DNA of 64,000 nt from Chryseobacterium indologenes (GTDB lineage Bacteria > Bacteroidota > Bacteroidia > Flavobacteriales > Weeksellaceae). The notes below the pieces were generated by a model. That model had not been told where the DNA came from and searched no databases. It saw nothing but the letters and a program-made list of their open reading frames with translations. The DNA lies in contig LAZY01000005.1 in NCBI GenBank assembly GCA_001013295.1, forward strand, positions 62,001 through 126,000, read 5' to 3'. Made by a program: the position numbers and the translations under genes. Below, one piece after another: positions 55,184 to 63,792 of the stretch. Position 1 is the first letter of the stretch. Every line of letters begins with the position of its first letter.

Positions 55184-55210
55184 AAAAGAGCAGATAATTC
55201 TGCTCTTTTT
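55184..55210 (+). terminator. terminator after peptide 2
   Basis: Perfect 11-bp stem AAAAGAGCAGA (55184-55194), loop TAAT, complement from 55199, ending in a T run; 22 bp after the stop. Confidence 0.88.
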
Positions 55211-55259
55211 ATGTGTATAGCTCCTTGCCTGGAGATAAAGCTTTATTTAAATCCGCTTA

Positions 55260-56762
55260 TTATTTAAGATAAGTATCATAAAGATCTCTTCTACGGTCCT
55301 TCATTACCTGAACAGATCCGTTATGATGAAGGTCTTTCAACAGGTTCAGATCTACATCTACAATTAAAGTCATTTCTGTATTGGGAGTAGCTTCTCCTTT
55401 TACCGCATTGGATGGGAAGGCAAAATCTGATGGAGTAAATACGGCCGCCTGACCAAACTGAATGTCCATGTTATTTACTTTCGGAAGGTTTCCTACACAA
55501 CCGGCAATTGCTACATAACATTCATTTTCTATAGCTCTTGCAGCGGCACAGTGGCGCACTCTCATATAAGCATTTTGTGTATCTGTAAGATAAGGAACGA
55601 ACAGGATTTTCATGCCCTGATCAGCCAGAATTCTTGGCAATTCCGGGAACTCTACGTCATAGCAGATCACAAGGCCTATTTTACCGCAATCGGTGTCAAA
55701 AACTTTTATTTCGTTCCCGCCTTTCATTCCGTAATACCGTTTTTCATTCGGGGTGATGTGGATTTTTCTGTATTCATCCATACGGCCGTCACGGTGGAGA
55801 AGGTAACTCACGTTATACAGCTCATTGTTTTCAAAAACAGGCATACTTCCTGAGATAATATTCACGTTGTAGCTAATCGCCAGCTCTGAAATTCTTTCTT
55901 TGATCTCTTCAGTAAGCTTTGCCAGCTCTATCATACTGTCTCTTTCCGAAAGGTTATTGAAAGGAGCCAGTAAAGGAGTATTGAAAAGTTCAGGGAAGAG
56001 TACAAAGTCTGATTTGTAATCTCCCATTACATTGACGAAAAATTCCACCTGCTCATAAAAAGCGTCTATATCTTTGAAATGCCTCATCTGCCATTGCACC
56101 AATCCCAGACGGATGATACTATCCTGCATGGTATTCGGGTTTTTGCTGTAATAAATATTATTCCACTGCAAAAGGACTGCATTCTCTCTGGATGCTTCAT
56201 CTTCGGGAAGGTATTTTTTCAGCACCCTGATGGGTAAGAAATTATTTGAAAGCTGAAAAGACAACACAGGGTCATAAATTTCTTTATCTCTTACCCTTCG
56301 TATATATTCTCTTGGGGAAAGTTCGTGACTGTATTTATGATAACTCGGAATTCTTCCCCCGAGAATAATGGATTTCAGATTCAGGAGCTCACAAAGTTCT
56401 TTTCTTGCATCGTAGAGTCTTCTACCAAGACGTAATTCACGATATTCAGGATCTACAAAAACTTCTATTCCATATAAAACATTTCCTTTTGAAGTATGCG
56501 TATTGAAGGTATAATTCCCTGTAATATCACTATAGGTATGATCATCCCCAAATTCGTCATAATTCACAATAATAGAAAGCGCCACTGCAGCCAGTTTTCC
56601 ATCTACCGTAATACAGATCTGCCCATCAGGGAACATTCTTGTGAGTTTTTCTATACTTTTTTTAGACCATATGGATTCCGACATTTGCGGGTAGGCCCTT
56701 TTCATTGTTGCTGCCAGCTCATCATAATCCTGAACGCTCAGGGGTCTTGTTTCTATTTGCAT
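55260..56762 (-). CDS. bifunctional GNAT acetyltransferase/carbon-nitrogen hydrolase
   Basis: Two-domain protein of 500 residues. N-terminal GNAT fold (~1-165) with the acetyl-CoA loop VFVDPEYRELRLGRRLYD. Then a nitrilase-superfamily hydrolase (~215-500) with the full triad: Glu258 (LFPELF), Lys333 (YRKIHITP), Cys367 (GLVICYDVEFPE). This fusion is known in Bacteroidota and other bacteria; substrates are uncharacterised, with amide hydrolysis expected. It is not connected to the peptide genes by orientation. Confidence 0.92.
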   Translation of the reverse strand: MQIETRPLSVQDYDELAATMKRAYPQMSESIWSKKSIEKLTRMFPDGQICITVDGKLAAVALSIIVNYDEFGDDHTYSDITGNYTFNTHTSKGNVLYGIEVFVDPEYRELRLGRRLYDARKELCELLNLKSIILGGRIPSYHKYSHELSPREYIRRVRDKEIYDPVLSFQLSNNFLPIRVLKKYLPEDEASRENAVLLQWNNIYYSKNPNTMQDSIIRLGLVQWQMRHFKDIDAFYEQVEFFVNVMGDYKSDFVLFPELFNTPLLAPFNNLSERDSMIELAKLTEEIKERISELAISYNVNIISGSMPVFENNELYNVSYLLHRDGRMDEYRKIHITPNEKRYYGMKGGNEIKVFDTDCGKIGLVICYDVEFPELPRILADQGMKILFVPYLTDTQNAYMRVRHCAAARAIENECYVAIAGCVGNLPKVNNMDIQFGQAAVFTPSDFAFPSNAVKGEATPNTEMTLIVDVDLNLLKDLHHNGSVQVMKDRRRDLYDTYLK

Positions 56763-56848
56763 TTGATGTATTTTTACTTAAATTTAGTGAAAATTTATTT
56801 TAACAGGTTATTTACTAAGCAAAACATTAACCAAAATATCGATTAGAA

Positions 56849-57061
56849 ATGGCAATAATTTTTCTGAATCAAAGTAAATGCCCTATTTGCAAAAAAACTT
56901 TAGATAAAGGACAGGATATTGTTTTATTCCCTCCTTTCACTTCGGACAAGAATCATCAGTTTTACCTATTCAATGATGAAGGTGTTCACCGTTCCTGTTT
57001 GCATAAAACAGAACTTGGAATAGAAGCCTTAAAATTTTTAGAAACAAAATTTCCGATATAA
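56849..57061 (+). CDS. small putative zinc-binding protein
   Basis: 70-residue protein with a treble-clef-like metal site: Cys11-x2-Cys14 (KCPICKK) and His47-x2-Cys50 (VHRSC). The N-terminal half resembles a zinc ribbon; the rest is short and helical. Similar tiny proteins occur in flavobacteria without known function. Transcribed away from the nitrilase gene; ends in a terminator shared with guaA. Confidence 0.78.
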   Translation: MAIIFLNQSKCPICKKTLDKGQDIVLFPPFTSDKNHQFYLFNDEGVHRSCLHKTELGIEALKFLETKFPI

Positions 57062-57063
57062 AC

Positions 57064-57094
57064 AAAAATCCCACCCAAACGGGCAGGATTTATA
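57064..57094. terminator. bidirectional terminator between the zinc protein gene and guaA
   Basis: AAAATCC-C/GGG-GGATTT-type stem (AAATCCCACCC with GGGCAGGATTT, one mismatch each side), with A and T runs on both ends. Confidence 0.75.
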
Positions 57095-57113
57095 TTTAAA
57101 TTCAAGTCAAAAA

Positions 57114-58643
57114 TTACTCCCACTCAATGGTTGCAGGTGGTTTGCTTGAAATATCGTAAGCTACTCTGTTGATTCCTCTTACTTCGTTGATGATTCTGCT
57201 TGAAACAGTATCTAAGAACTCGTAAGGAAGTCTGCTCCACGTTGCCGTCATAAAGTCGATCGTGTTCGCTGAACGAACTACTGCTGTGTATTCGTAAGTT
57301 CTTTCGTCTCCCATTACTCCTACAGATTTTACAGGAAGCAATACAACGAATGCCTGAGATACTTTTTCGTAAAGGTCATTTTTGTATAATTCTTCAATGA
57401 AAATATCATCCGCCTCCTGAAGGATTCTTACTTTTTCAGCATCTACAGCTCCTAATACTCTGATTCCTAACCCAGGTCCAGGGAACGGGTGTCTGTATAC
57501 CAGGTGGTGAGGAATTCCCAATTCTTCTCCTACTCGTCTTACCTCATCCTTGAAAAGCTCTCTTAATGGCTCTAATAATTCGAATTCCATATCTTCAGGA
57601 AGTCCTCCAACGTTGTGGTGAGACTTGATCACTGCAGAGGGTCCGTTTACAGACTGACTTTCGATAACGTCAGGATAAATGGTACCCTGAGCAAGGAATT
57701 TAGCCCCTTCAATTTTGTGAGATTCTTCATCAAAAACATGGATAAATTCGTTTCCGATGATTTTTCTTTTCGCTTCAGGGTCGTCTACTCCGGCTAATTT
57801 TGAAAGGAATCTTTCCTGAGCATCCACCATTTTGATGTTCATATGGAAATGCTCTCCATACTGATCCATTACTTTTTTACCTTCATCCTTCCTCAATAAT
57901 CCCGTATCTACGAAGATACAAGTCAACTGGTCACCGATAGCTTTATGGATCAAAACCGCTGCTACAGAAGAGTCAACCCCTCCTGAAAGCCCAAGGATCA
58001 CTTTGTTGTCTCCTACTTTCTCACGGATTTCCTCAACTGTTTTTTCAATATAGTTGGTCAGTTTCCAGTTTTTCTCTGCATTACAGATTCCGAAAACGAA
58101 ATTTTCAAGCATTTTCCCTCCTTCTTCCGTGTGAGAAACTTCCGGGTGGAACTGAACACAGTAGATTTTCTGGTCTTCATTAGAGATAGAAGCCATAACT
58201 CCTGATTTTGCGTTCAATTCAAAACCAGCAGGCAATTCTCCTACTTCATCAAAGTGGCTCATCCAAACTACAGAGTTTTGAGTAACACCTTTTAATAAAG
58301 AACTTTCTTTAACGATTTCAAGATTAGCTTTACCATACTCTCCTTTTTCTCCTTTGTTTACTTTTCCTCCTAAAAGGTGAGCCGTCATCTGCATTCCGTA
58401 GCAAATTCCCAATACAGGAACTCCCTGCTCATATAATGCTTTTTCTACCAGGTGGGCATTTTCAGCATTTACAGAGCTTGGGCCTCCGGAAAGAATGATT
58501 CCCTTTGGCTGTTTTGCTATAATATCTTGTAATGGTGTATTGTAAGGCAAGATTTCAGAGTATACGCCCATCTCACGGATTCTTCTTCCGATAAGCTGGT
58601 TGTACTGGGATCCGAAATCTAAAATAATAATACCGTTGTTCAT
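57114..58643 (-). CDS. guaA: GMP synthase (glutamine-hydrolysing)
   Basis: Converts XMP to GMP. 509 residues: class I glutamine amidotransferase (1-~190) with nucleophile Cys81 (GICYGMQ), His/Glu in QFHPEVSHT; ATP-pyrophosphatase (~200-390) with P-loop GLSGGVDSSVAA; C-terminal dimerisation domain with RHPFPGPGLGIRVLG and ending KPPATIEWE, the family terminus. Last gene of the purine cluster, but separated from purD by a terminator (58762-58794), so probably transcribed separately. Confidence 0.97.
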   Translation of the reverse strand: MNNGIIILDFGSQYNQLIGRRIREMGVYSEILPYNTPLQDIIAKQPKGIILSGGPSSVNAENAHLVEKALYEQGVPVLGICYGMQMTAHLLGGKVNKGEKGEYGKANLEIVKESSLLKGVTQNSVVWMSHFDEVGELPAGFELNAKSGVMASISNEDQKIYCVQFHPEVSHTEEGGKMLENFVFGICNAEKNWKLTNYIEKTVEEIREKVGDNKVILGLSGGVDSSVAAVLIHKAIGDQLTCIFVDTGLLRKDEGKKVMDQYGEHFHMNIKMVDAQERFLSKLAGVDDPEAKRKIIGNEFIHVFDEESHKIEGAKFLAQGTIYPDVIESQSVNGPSAVIKSHHNVGGLPEDMEFELLEPLRELFKDEVRRVGEELGIPHHLVYRHPFPGPGLGIRVLGAVDAEKVRILQEADDIFIEELYKNDLYEKVSQAFVVLLPVKSVGVMGDERTYEYTAVVRSANTIDFMTATWSRLPYEFLDTVSSRIINEVRGINRVAYDISSKPPATIEWE

Positions 58644-58680
58644 TTTTGATAATTGATTTGTTTTGAAAGATATAAGATTT

Positions 58681-58716
58681 CAGACATCAGATTTCAGATT
58701 TTTGGTCTGAAGTCTG
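58681..58716. repeat. hairpin repeat between purD and guaA
   Basis: CAGACATCAGA (58681-58691) pairs with TCTGAAGTCTG (58706-58716), 10 of 11 bases, within a CAGATTTCAGATTT-rich stretch. Different sequence from the other purine-spacer repeats. Confidence 0.6.
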
Positions 58717-58761
58717 GTATCGAGTATCTGAACTTTTATTTCTAATTATTAACTGTTTTAC

Positions 58762-58794
58762 AAAAAAAGACTTGGAATGGCTCCAAATCTTTTT
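58762..58794 (-). terminator. intrinsic terminator of purD
   Basis: Minus-strand stem AAAGATTTGGA/TCCAAGTCTTT (one mismatch) followed by a T run; ~13 bp after the purD stop. Confidence 0.82.
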
Positions 58795-58806
58795 CCGTGA
58801 TTTTTA

Positions 58807-60045
58807 TTAAAACTTTCCGATGTCTTCTCTGTAGAAGCCGTAATCGAAATGTACATGACCTGCGTCTTCGTAAACTTTCTTGCGGGCATCTTCGAAAGTA
58901 GCGCCTGTAGCTACAATGTTCAAGACTCTACCTCCATTGGAAACCACTTTGTCCCCTTTTCTGATAGCTCCTGCATACAATAGTTTACTGTGTTTCATTT
59001 TGTCTTCTCCTGTGATCTCGAAACCTGTTTCGATATTTCTTGGATAACCTCCTGAACACATTACCAGACAAACTGCTTTTTCATCTTTAAATTTAAGCTC
59101 GATGTCTTTTCCATCCATACAGTCCTGGATCACGTCCAGAAGATTGTTTTCCATAAGAGCCATCAATACCTGAGTTTCAGGATCTCCGAATCTCATGTTA
59201 TACTCAAGAAGGTAAGCACCATTCTTAGTCACCATTAATCCGAAGAAAATGATTCCTTTGAAACTGAATCCTTCTGCCTTAAGACCTTTAACGGTAGGCT
59301 CCAGGATATTTTTTTCAAAATCTGCATAGTGCTCCTGAGTAAATTCCGGGCTTGGTGCTACGGAACCCATACCTCCTGTATTAGGTCCTGAATCTCCGTT
59401 TCCAGCTTTTTTATAATCTTTTGCTGCTACACATGGGAACAATTTTTCACCATTAGAGAAAGCAATGATAGAAGCTTCAAAACCTTGTAAATATTCTTCG
59501 ATAACTAAACGGATCCCTGCATCTCCATAAATTCTTCTGATCATGAAATCATGGATCGTAGCTTCAGCTTCTTCAAGGGTGTCACAAATAACAACTCCTT
59601 TTCCTCCAGCCAAACCACTTGCTTTGATCACTAAAGGATACTGTTGCTTCTGCACATATTCTTTAGCTTCGTTATATGAATCAAATACGACAGCCTTCGC
59701 TGTTTTGATATCATAGGTCTGCATAAATTTCTTAGAGAAAGCCTTACTTCCTTCCAGGCTTGCCACTTTTTGAGTAGGGCCGAAAACTTTAAGATCGTGC
59801 TTTTTGAACTCGTCCTTCAAACCAGCTACCAATGGAGCTTCAGGACCTACGATCGTCAGATCGATCTTTTCTTTAATAGCGAAATCTCTAAGTTCTTTGA
59901 TTTCTGATAAATGAACATTTTTCCCTATTACATCGGTAGTTGCATTCCCGTTAGCAAAAAACATTTTAGAAATTCTCGGGTCATTCTGAAGCTTTGCTGC
60001 TAAAGCAGATTCTCTACCGCCTTCACCTATGATTAATATTCTCAT
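58807..60045 (-). CDS. purD: phosphoribosylamine-glycine ligase
   Basis: Second step of purine synthesis, ATP-grasp enzyme of 412 residues (normal ~420-430). N-terminal GEGGRESALAAKL, ATP-grasp core with VIKASGLAGGKGVVI and EFRFGDPETQ-type YNMRFGDPETQVLM, SGGYP near the C-terminal domain. A minus-strand TATATTTG box lies at 60074-60081, suggesting it also has its own promoter inside the cluster. Confidence 0.96.
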   Translation of the reverse strand: MRILIIGEGGRESALAAKLQNDPRISKMFFANGNATTDVIGKNVHLSEIKELRDFAIKEKIDLTIVGPEAPLVAGLKDEFKKHDLKVFGPTQKVASLEGSKAFSKKFMQTYDIKTAKAVVFDSYNEAKEYVQKQQYPLVIKASGLAGGKGVVICDTLEEAEATIHDFMIRRIYGDAGIRLVIEEYLQGFEASIIAFSNGEKLFPCVAAKDYKKAGNGDSGPNTGGMGSVAPSPEFTQEHYADFEKNILEPTVKGLKAEGFSFKGIIFFGLMVTKNGAYLLEYNMRFGDPETQVLMALMENNLLDVIQDCMDGKDIELKFKDEKAVCLVMCSGGYPRNIETGFEITGEDKMKHSKLLYAGAIRKGDKVVSNGGRVLNIVATGATFEDARKKVYEDAGHVHFDYGFYREDIGKF

Positions 60046-60073
60046 ACTTTATTTATTATCTAGTCTTATTCTA

Positions 60074-60081
60074 CAAATATA
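60074..60081 (-). promoter_or_regulatory. -7 box of purD
   Basis: Minus-strand TATATTTG, exact TAnnTTTG, 29 nt before the ATG. -33 spacing is not ideal (nearest candidates at 15 and 24 bp). Confidence 0.4.
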
Positions 60082-60091
60082 TAATTTTCCG

Positions 60092-60133
60092 ATTAAGAAA
60101 TTAAGCAATTTAGAGATTACTTAATTTCTTAAT
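60092..60133. repeat. hairpin between purH and purD
   Basis: Perfect 14-bp inverted repeat ATTAAGAAATTAAG (60092-60105) with 60120-60133, 14-base loop. Too AT-rich to be a strong terminator and lacking a GC clamp. Confidence 0.7.
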
Positions 60134-60148
60134 TTTAATTTTATTCAA

Positions 60149-61666
60149 TTAGTGGAAAAAGTGTCTTACCCCTGTAAACATCATTGGGATACCATGTTCA
60201 TTAGCAGCTTCTATACTGTCCTGATCTTTTACACTTCCACCTGGCTGAATGATCGCCTTGATACCTTCCTGAGCGCAGAAATCTACCACATCACGGAAAG
60301 GGAAAAATGCATCTGAAGCCAATACAAGATCTCCGGAGAACTTTTCTTTTGCTCTTTCGATGGCCTGTTGGGTAGCCCAGATTCTGTTGACCTGTCCGCC
60401 ACCGATTCCGAATGCCTGGATACCGTTGGAAACAACAATAGCGTTAGATTTCACATATTTTACCACTCTCTGAGAGAAAAGCAAAGCTTTTTTCTGCTCC
60501 TCCGTAGGCTGAACTTCAGTCACTACTTTGATGTCATCAGAGAAATGAAGGTCATTATCCTGAACTAAGATACCACCATCAACTTTCACCCATGTCTGTT
60601 TGTCAGAAACAGGGTTTACAATTTTGATGATTCTTAAGTTTTTCTTTTTTCTTAAAATTTCAAGAGCCTCTTCATCAAATTCCGGAGCCATTACAATCTC
60701 AAGGAACGTTTTGTTCAGCTCCTCAGCTGTCGCTGCATCGATCTTATAGTTCATAGCAACAATTCCGCCAAAGATAGAAACCGGATCACATTCGAATGTT
60801 TTTTGATAAGTCTCCAGTGCTGAAGTTCCGATAGCAACTCCACAAGGGGTAGAGTGCTTCACTGCACAACAAGCCATTTCTTCTTTGAACTCAGTGACTA
60901 CTTTCCAGCAAAGGTCCATATCACGAAGATTGTTGAAAGAAAGTTCTTTACCTCCAAGTTGCTCGAAGTCTTTCATCGCTCCGTTCTCGAAAGTAGAAAC
61001 GTAGTAAGCTGCCGTCTGGTGAGGGTTTTCACCATATCTCAGGTCAGAAACTTTCTTATAAGATGCATTTAAATACGTAGGATATTCCTCGTCTAAAAGC
61101 ATTCTTGAAATAGCAGCATCATAGGCTGAGGTAAGGTTGAATACTTTTCCTGCAAGTTTTTTACGGGTTTCGATATACGTATCACCATTTTGCTCCATTT
61201 CCAGTTTTACTGTTGTATAATCTTCTACATCAGTAATTACCGTTACAGAGTCAAAGTTTTTCGCTGCAGAACGAAGCATTGACGGACCGCCAATATCGAT
61301 AAACTCTACTTTCTCGTGTAAAGAAATGTTCTTGTTCACGTTTTCAAAGAAAGGGTAAAGGTTTACGATCACCATGTCGATCAATCCGATTCCGTGCTCC
61401 TGAACGGTTTTCATATGCTCTTCATTGGTACGGACAGCCAGAAGTCCGCCGTGAACTTTCGGGTGTAATGTTTTTACTCTTCCGTCCAGCATTTCAGGGA
61501 AATCAGTTACCTCATCAATCTGAATAGGATTTAATCCAGCGTCTTTCAAATGTTTGAACGTTCCTCCTGTGGAGATCAACTCATAATTCTGAGCTTCCAA
61601 AAACTGTGCGAATTCTATTAATCCACTTTTGTCAGAAACACTGATTAAAACTCTCTTTTTACTCAT
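60149..61666 (-). CDS. purH: AICAR transformylase/IMP cyclohydrolase
   Basis: Last two steps to IMP. 505 residues: MGS-like cyclohydrolase domain (~1-140: [27 protein letters not shown]) and AICAR transformylase domain with catalytic Lys270-His271 ([15 protein letters not shown]) and IGGGQVNRI. The C-terminal GVRHFFH matches the family end. Upstream spacer holds repeat copy 1 of the purine-spacer family. Confidence 0.97.
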   Translation of the reverse strand: MSKKRVLISVSDKSGLIEFAQFLEAQNYELISTGGTFKHLKDAGLNPIQIDEVTDFPEMLDGRVKTLHPKVHGGLLAVRTNEEHMKTVQEHGIGLIDMVIVNLYPFFENVNKNISLHEKVEFIDIGGPSMLRSAAKNFDSVTVITDVEDYTTVKLEMEQNGDTYIETRKKLAGKVFNLTSAYDAAISRMLLDEEYPTYLNASYKKVSDLRYGENPHQTAAYYVSTFENGAMKDFEQLGGKELSFNNLRDMDLCWKVVTEFKEEMACCAVKHSTPCGVAIGTSALETYQKTFECDPVSIFGGIVAMNYKIDAATAEELNKTFLEIVMAPEFDEEALEILRKKKNLRIIKIVNPVSDKQTWVKVDGGILVQDNDLHFSDDIKVVTEVQPTEEQKKALLFSQRVVKYVKSNAIVVSNGIQAFGIGGGQVNRIWATQQAIERAKEKFSGDLVLASDAFFPFRDVVDFCAQEGIKAIIQPGGSVKDQDSIEAANEHGIPMMFTGVRHFFH

Positions 61667-61760
61667 TTTACTTTCAATTTTTTACTTTTTACAGCTATTT
61701 CAAACTGTGCTCGGGTCTTTCACCTCCGAACTTACTTTTTATTTTTTACTTAGATTTTTT

Positions 61761-61842
61761 TATTAATGTAACAATGTATCAGTCTAGCAATGTAACAATA
61801 CCTTCAACATTGTTAAATTGATACACCGGTACATTGTTATAC
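61761..61842. repeat. purine-spacer repeat, copy 1 (purN-purH)
   Basis: Begins TATTAATGTAACAATGTATC, with TAGCAATGTAACAAT following, then ATTGTTAAATTGATAC and GGTACATTGTTA. The two halves are partly complementary, giving a nested hairpin. It abuts the purN stop codon. The first ~40 bases match copy 2 with one difference. Confidence 0.8.
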
Positions 61843-62409
61843 TTATGCATTCCCCAGGACCTTATTGATCGCTATCGGAAATATTTCATATTCAATCTGG
61901 TGAACTTTCTGGGCTAATGTTTCAGGAGTATCATCCGCTGTTACTTCAAAAGATTTCTGAAGAATAGGTTCTCCCTCATCAATTCCCGGTGTTACAAAAT
62001 GTACCGTTGCCCCACTCTCTGTTTCTTTTGCTTCAATCACGGCATTGTGAACGTTCATTCCCCACATCCCTTTTCCTCCGAATTTCGGAAGCAATGCAGG
62101 ATGAATATTGATGATTTTACCATTCCAGTTTTCACAGAACTCAGGTTTTAAAATGGATAGGAATCCTGCCAATACGATAAGGTCCGTATTTTGTGGGATT
62201 ACTTTTGCCAGTTCGCTGCTGAAATTCTTTCCTCTCGGAATAAGAATGTTTTCTATATTATGATTTTTCGCTCTTTCCAATCCGAAACATTCTCTGTCTG
62301 CGACCACCAAAGCTACTTTTGCATTCTGAATTTCTCCAGCTTCGATAGTATCAATGATTCTCTGCAGATTGGTTCCTGAACCGGATACGAGTACAACAAT
62401 GTTTTTCAT
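61843..62409 (-). CDS. purN: phosphoribosylglycinamide formyltransferase
   Basis: Formyl-THF-dependent GAR transformylase of 188 residues (third step). N-terminal VLVSGSGTNLQRIID, formyl-transfer site NIHPALLPKFGG with Asn101 and His103, and Asp144 in TPGIDEGEPI, equal to E. coli Asn106/His108/Asp144. Flanked on both sides by copies of the same spacer repeat. Confidence 0.96.
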   Translation of the reverse strand: MKNIVVLVSGSGTNLQRIIDTIEAGEIQNAKVALVVADRECFGLERAKNHNIENILIPRGKNFSSELAKVIPQNTDLIVLAGFLSILKPEFCENWNGKIINIHPALLPKFGGKGMWGMNVHNAVIEAKETESGATVHFVTPGIDEGEPILQKSFEVTADDTPETLAQKVHQIEYEIFPIAINKVLGNA

Positions 62410-62411
62410 AT

Positions 62412-62500
62412 TTATTAATGTAACAATGTATCAGTCTAACAATGTAACAATGATTTTAATTGGTACACTGGCACATTGATAAATTGGTACATTATATTGA
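62412..62500. repeat. purine-spacer repeat, copy 2 (purM-purN)
   Basis: Begins TTATTAATGTAACAATGTAT, then TAACAATGTAACAATG, then several ATTGGTACA/CACATTGATA units. It runs into the last codons of purM (stop at 62492-62494). Confidence 0.8.
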
Positions 62501-63484
62501 TAAATTAATTTTCTCTGCTCCTTCTGTGATCTCACCGATTTCGTAAGCATCATCTAAAAGGTGTAATACTTTTTCAGCGTGCTCTGCGTCTACAACGATG
62601 ATCATTCCTACCCCCATATTGAAGGTTCCGTACATTTCCTCACGAGCTACTTCACCTCTCTTTTCAAGCTCAAGCATTACACTAGGAATTCTGATTTTTG
62701 ATTCGTCGATAGAAGCACAAAGTCCTTCAGGAATGATTCTTGGAACGTTTTCATAAAGTCCCCCACCTGTAATGTGAGCAATTCCGCTTACACTTACTTC
62801 TTCCAATACTTTATGAATGTCTTTATAATATAATCTTGTTGGTACTAAAAGGGTTTCATATAAAGGTTTTCCTTCAAACTCCTCTTCGAAGTTCGGGAAT
62901 ACTTTTCTTACTAAAGAGAATCCGTTGGAGTGGAATCCTGAGCTTGGCAATGCAATAATTTTGTTACCTGCTTTAATCTTGGAACCATCAATAATCTGAT
63001 CTTTTTCAACGATTCCTACACAGAATCCTGCAACATCATAATCTCCTGGCTGGTACATTCCCGGCATTTCTGCAGTTTCCCCACCAATCAATGCGCAGTT
63101 GTTGTCCTTACAAGCAGCTACCATTCCTAAAACGATTTCTGCTGCAATTTCAGAATCAAGTTTTCCGCAAGCCAGATAATCTAAGAAGAATAAAGGTTTT
63201 GCTCCGTGACAAAGAATATCATTGGCACACATTGCGAAACAGTCTACCCCAATAGAGTCATATTTTTTAGTATCTAAAGCTACTTTAAGCTTGGTCCCTA
63301 CTCCGTCTGTACCTGAAACAAGAACCGGATTTTTATATCCTCCGATTTCATAGAAAGCTCCAAAGCTTCCCAAATGATTCAATACATTGGAATTGTGGGT
63401 TTCACCAACCGCTTTTTTGATCTTGTCAACCGTTTTGTATCCTTCTTCTTTGTCTACTCCTGCTGATTTGTAAGTGTTGCTCAT
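62492..63484 (-). CDS. purM: phosphoribosylformylglycinamidine cyclo-ligase
   Basis: AIR synthetase of 330 residues (usual ~345), fifth step of purine synthesis. N-terminal SAGVDKEEGYKTVDKIKK; VSGTDGVGTKLKVA binds ATP; GAKPLFFLDYLACGKL; LIGGETAEMPGMY; GIAHITGGGLYENVPRI. The last five codons lie in repeat copy 2, so the C-terminus (INLSI) may have been reshaped by the element. Upstream are repeat copy 3 and a candidate leader RNA. Confidence 0.96.
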   Translation of the reverse strand: MSNTYKSAGVDKEEGYKTVDKIKKAVGETHNSNVLNHLGSFGAFYEIGGYKNPVLVSGTDGVGTKLKVALDTKKYDSIGVDCFAMCANDILCHGAKPLFFLDYLACGKLDSEIAAEIVLGMVAACKDNNCALIGGETAEMPGMYQPGDYDVAGFCVGIVEKDQIIDGSKIKAGNKIIALPSSGFHSNGFSLVRKVFPNFEEEFEGKPLYETLLVPTRLYYKDIHKVLEEVSVSGIAHITGGGLYENVPRIIPEGLCASIDESKIRIPSVMLELEKRGEVAREEMYGTFNMGVGMIIVVDAEHAEKVLHLLDDAYEIGEITEGAEKINLSI

Positions 63485-63490
63485 GTCTAA

Positions 63491-63594
63491 TAATTTAATA
63501 ATGTAACAATATATAAGTTTAGCAATGTAACAATAGCTTCACTTTGGAAACCGGAGAATTGGTAAATTGGTACATTAGTATATTGGTACATTTT
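63491..63594. repeat. purine-spacer repeat, copy 3 (upstream of purM)
   Basis: Diverged copy: AATAATGTAACAATATATAA, TAGCAATGTAACAATAG, then ATTGGTAAATTGGTACATTA and TATTGGTACAT. Starts 6 bp from the purM start codon, so it forms the 5' leader of any transcript reading into purM. Confidence 0.75.
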
Positions 63595-63631
63595 ATTTTA
63601 ATAATTACTTTTATACTCGATTTTAGAAAAC

Positions 63632-63663
63632 AAAAAAGCCGACAATCTTTTCAGATTATCGGC
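63632..63663 (-). terminator. intrinsic terminator upstream of purM
   Basis: Minus-strand stem GCCGATAATC/GATTGTCGGC (63654-63663 with 63638-63647, one G-T-type mismatch), loop TGAAAA, then six T. It ends the candidate RNA starting at ~63756. Confidence 0.88.
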
Positions 63664-63756
63664 CGTTATTTTATCTCAGAATTTCAGAGCCCACAATTTT
63701 CCCTTTCTCAGAAAAACATTGTTTATAGGAGGTCTGAATTTTCATCTCTTTTCTTT
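63632..63756 (-). ncRNA. candidate ~125-nt leader or small RNA upstream of purM
   Basis: Bounded by a consensus minus-strand promoter (63760-63789) and an intrinsic terminator. No ORF of note inside. Possible pairing: TTCAGA near the 5' end (complement of 63733-63738) with TCTGAA at 63683-63688, enclosing an ACAAT...ATTGT hairpin; the same TTCAGA could instead pair with TCTGAA in the terminator (63650-63655). It matches no riboswitch consensus that I can recall, including ZTP, PRPP and guanine classes. Confidence 0.5.
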
Positions 63757-63759
63757 TTG

Positions 63760-63789
63760 CAAAAATAGTAATTTTAAATGAATATTCAA
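63760..63789 (-). promoter_or_regulatory. predicted promoter of the candidate RNA
   Basis: Minus strand: TTG at 63787-63789, exactly 19 bp, TATTTTTG at 63760-63767. Full consensus. It begins 4 bp after the stop of the FMN reductase gene. Confidence 0.75.
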
Positions 63790-63792
63790 ATT

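Noticed and set aside
58672..58760. Purine riboswitch upstream of guaA
   Set aside because: The hairpin lacks the conserved loop-loop and three-way junction strings of guanine riboswitches and looks like a repeat.
63544..63768. 74-codon plus-strand ORF upstream of purM
   Set aside because: It runs through repeat copy 3, the terminator and the candidate RNA; the product is low-complexity and hydrophobic by chance.
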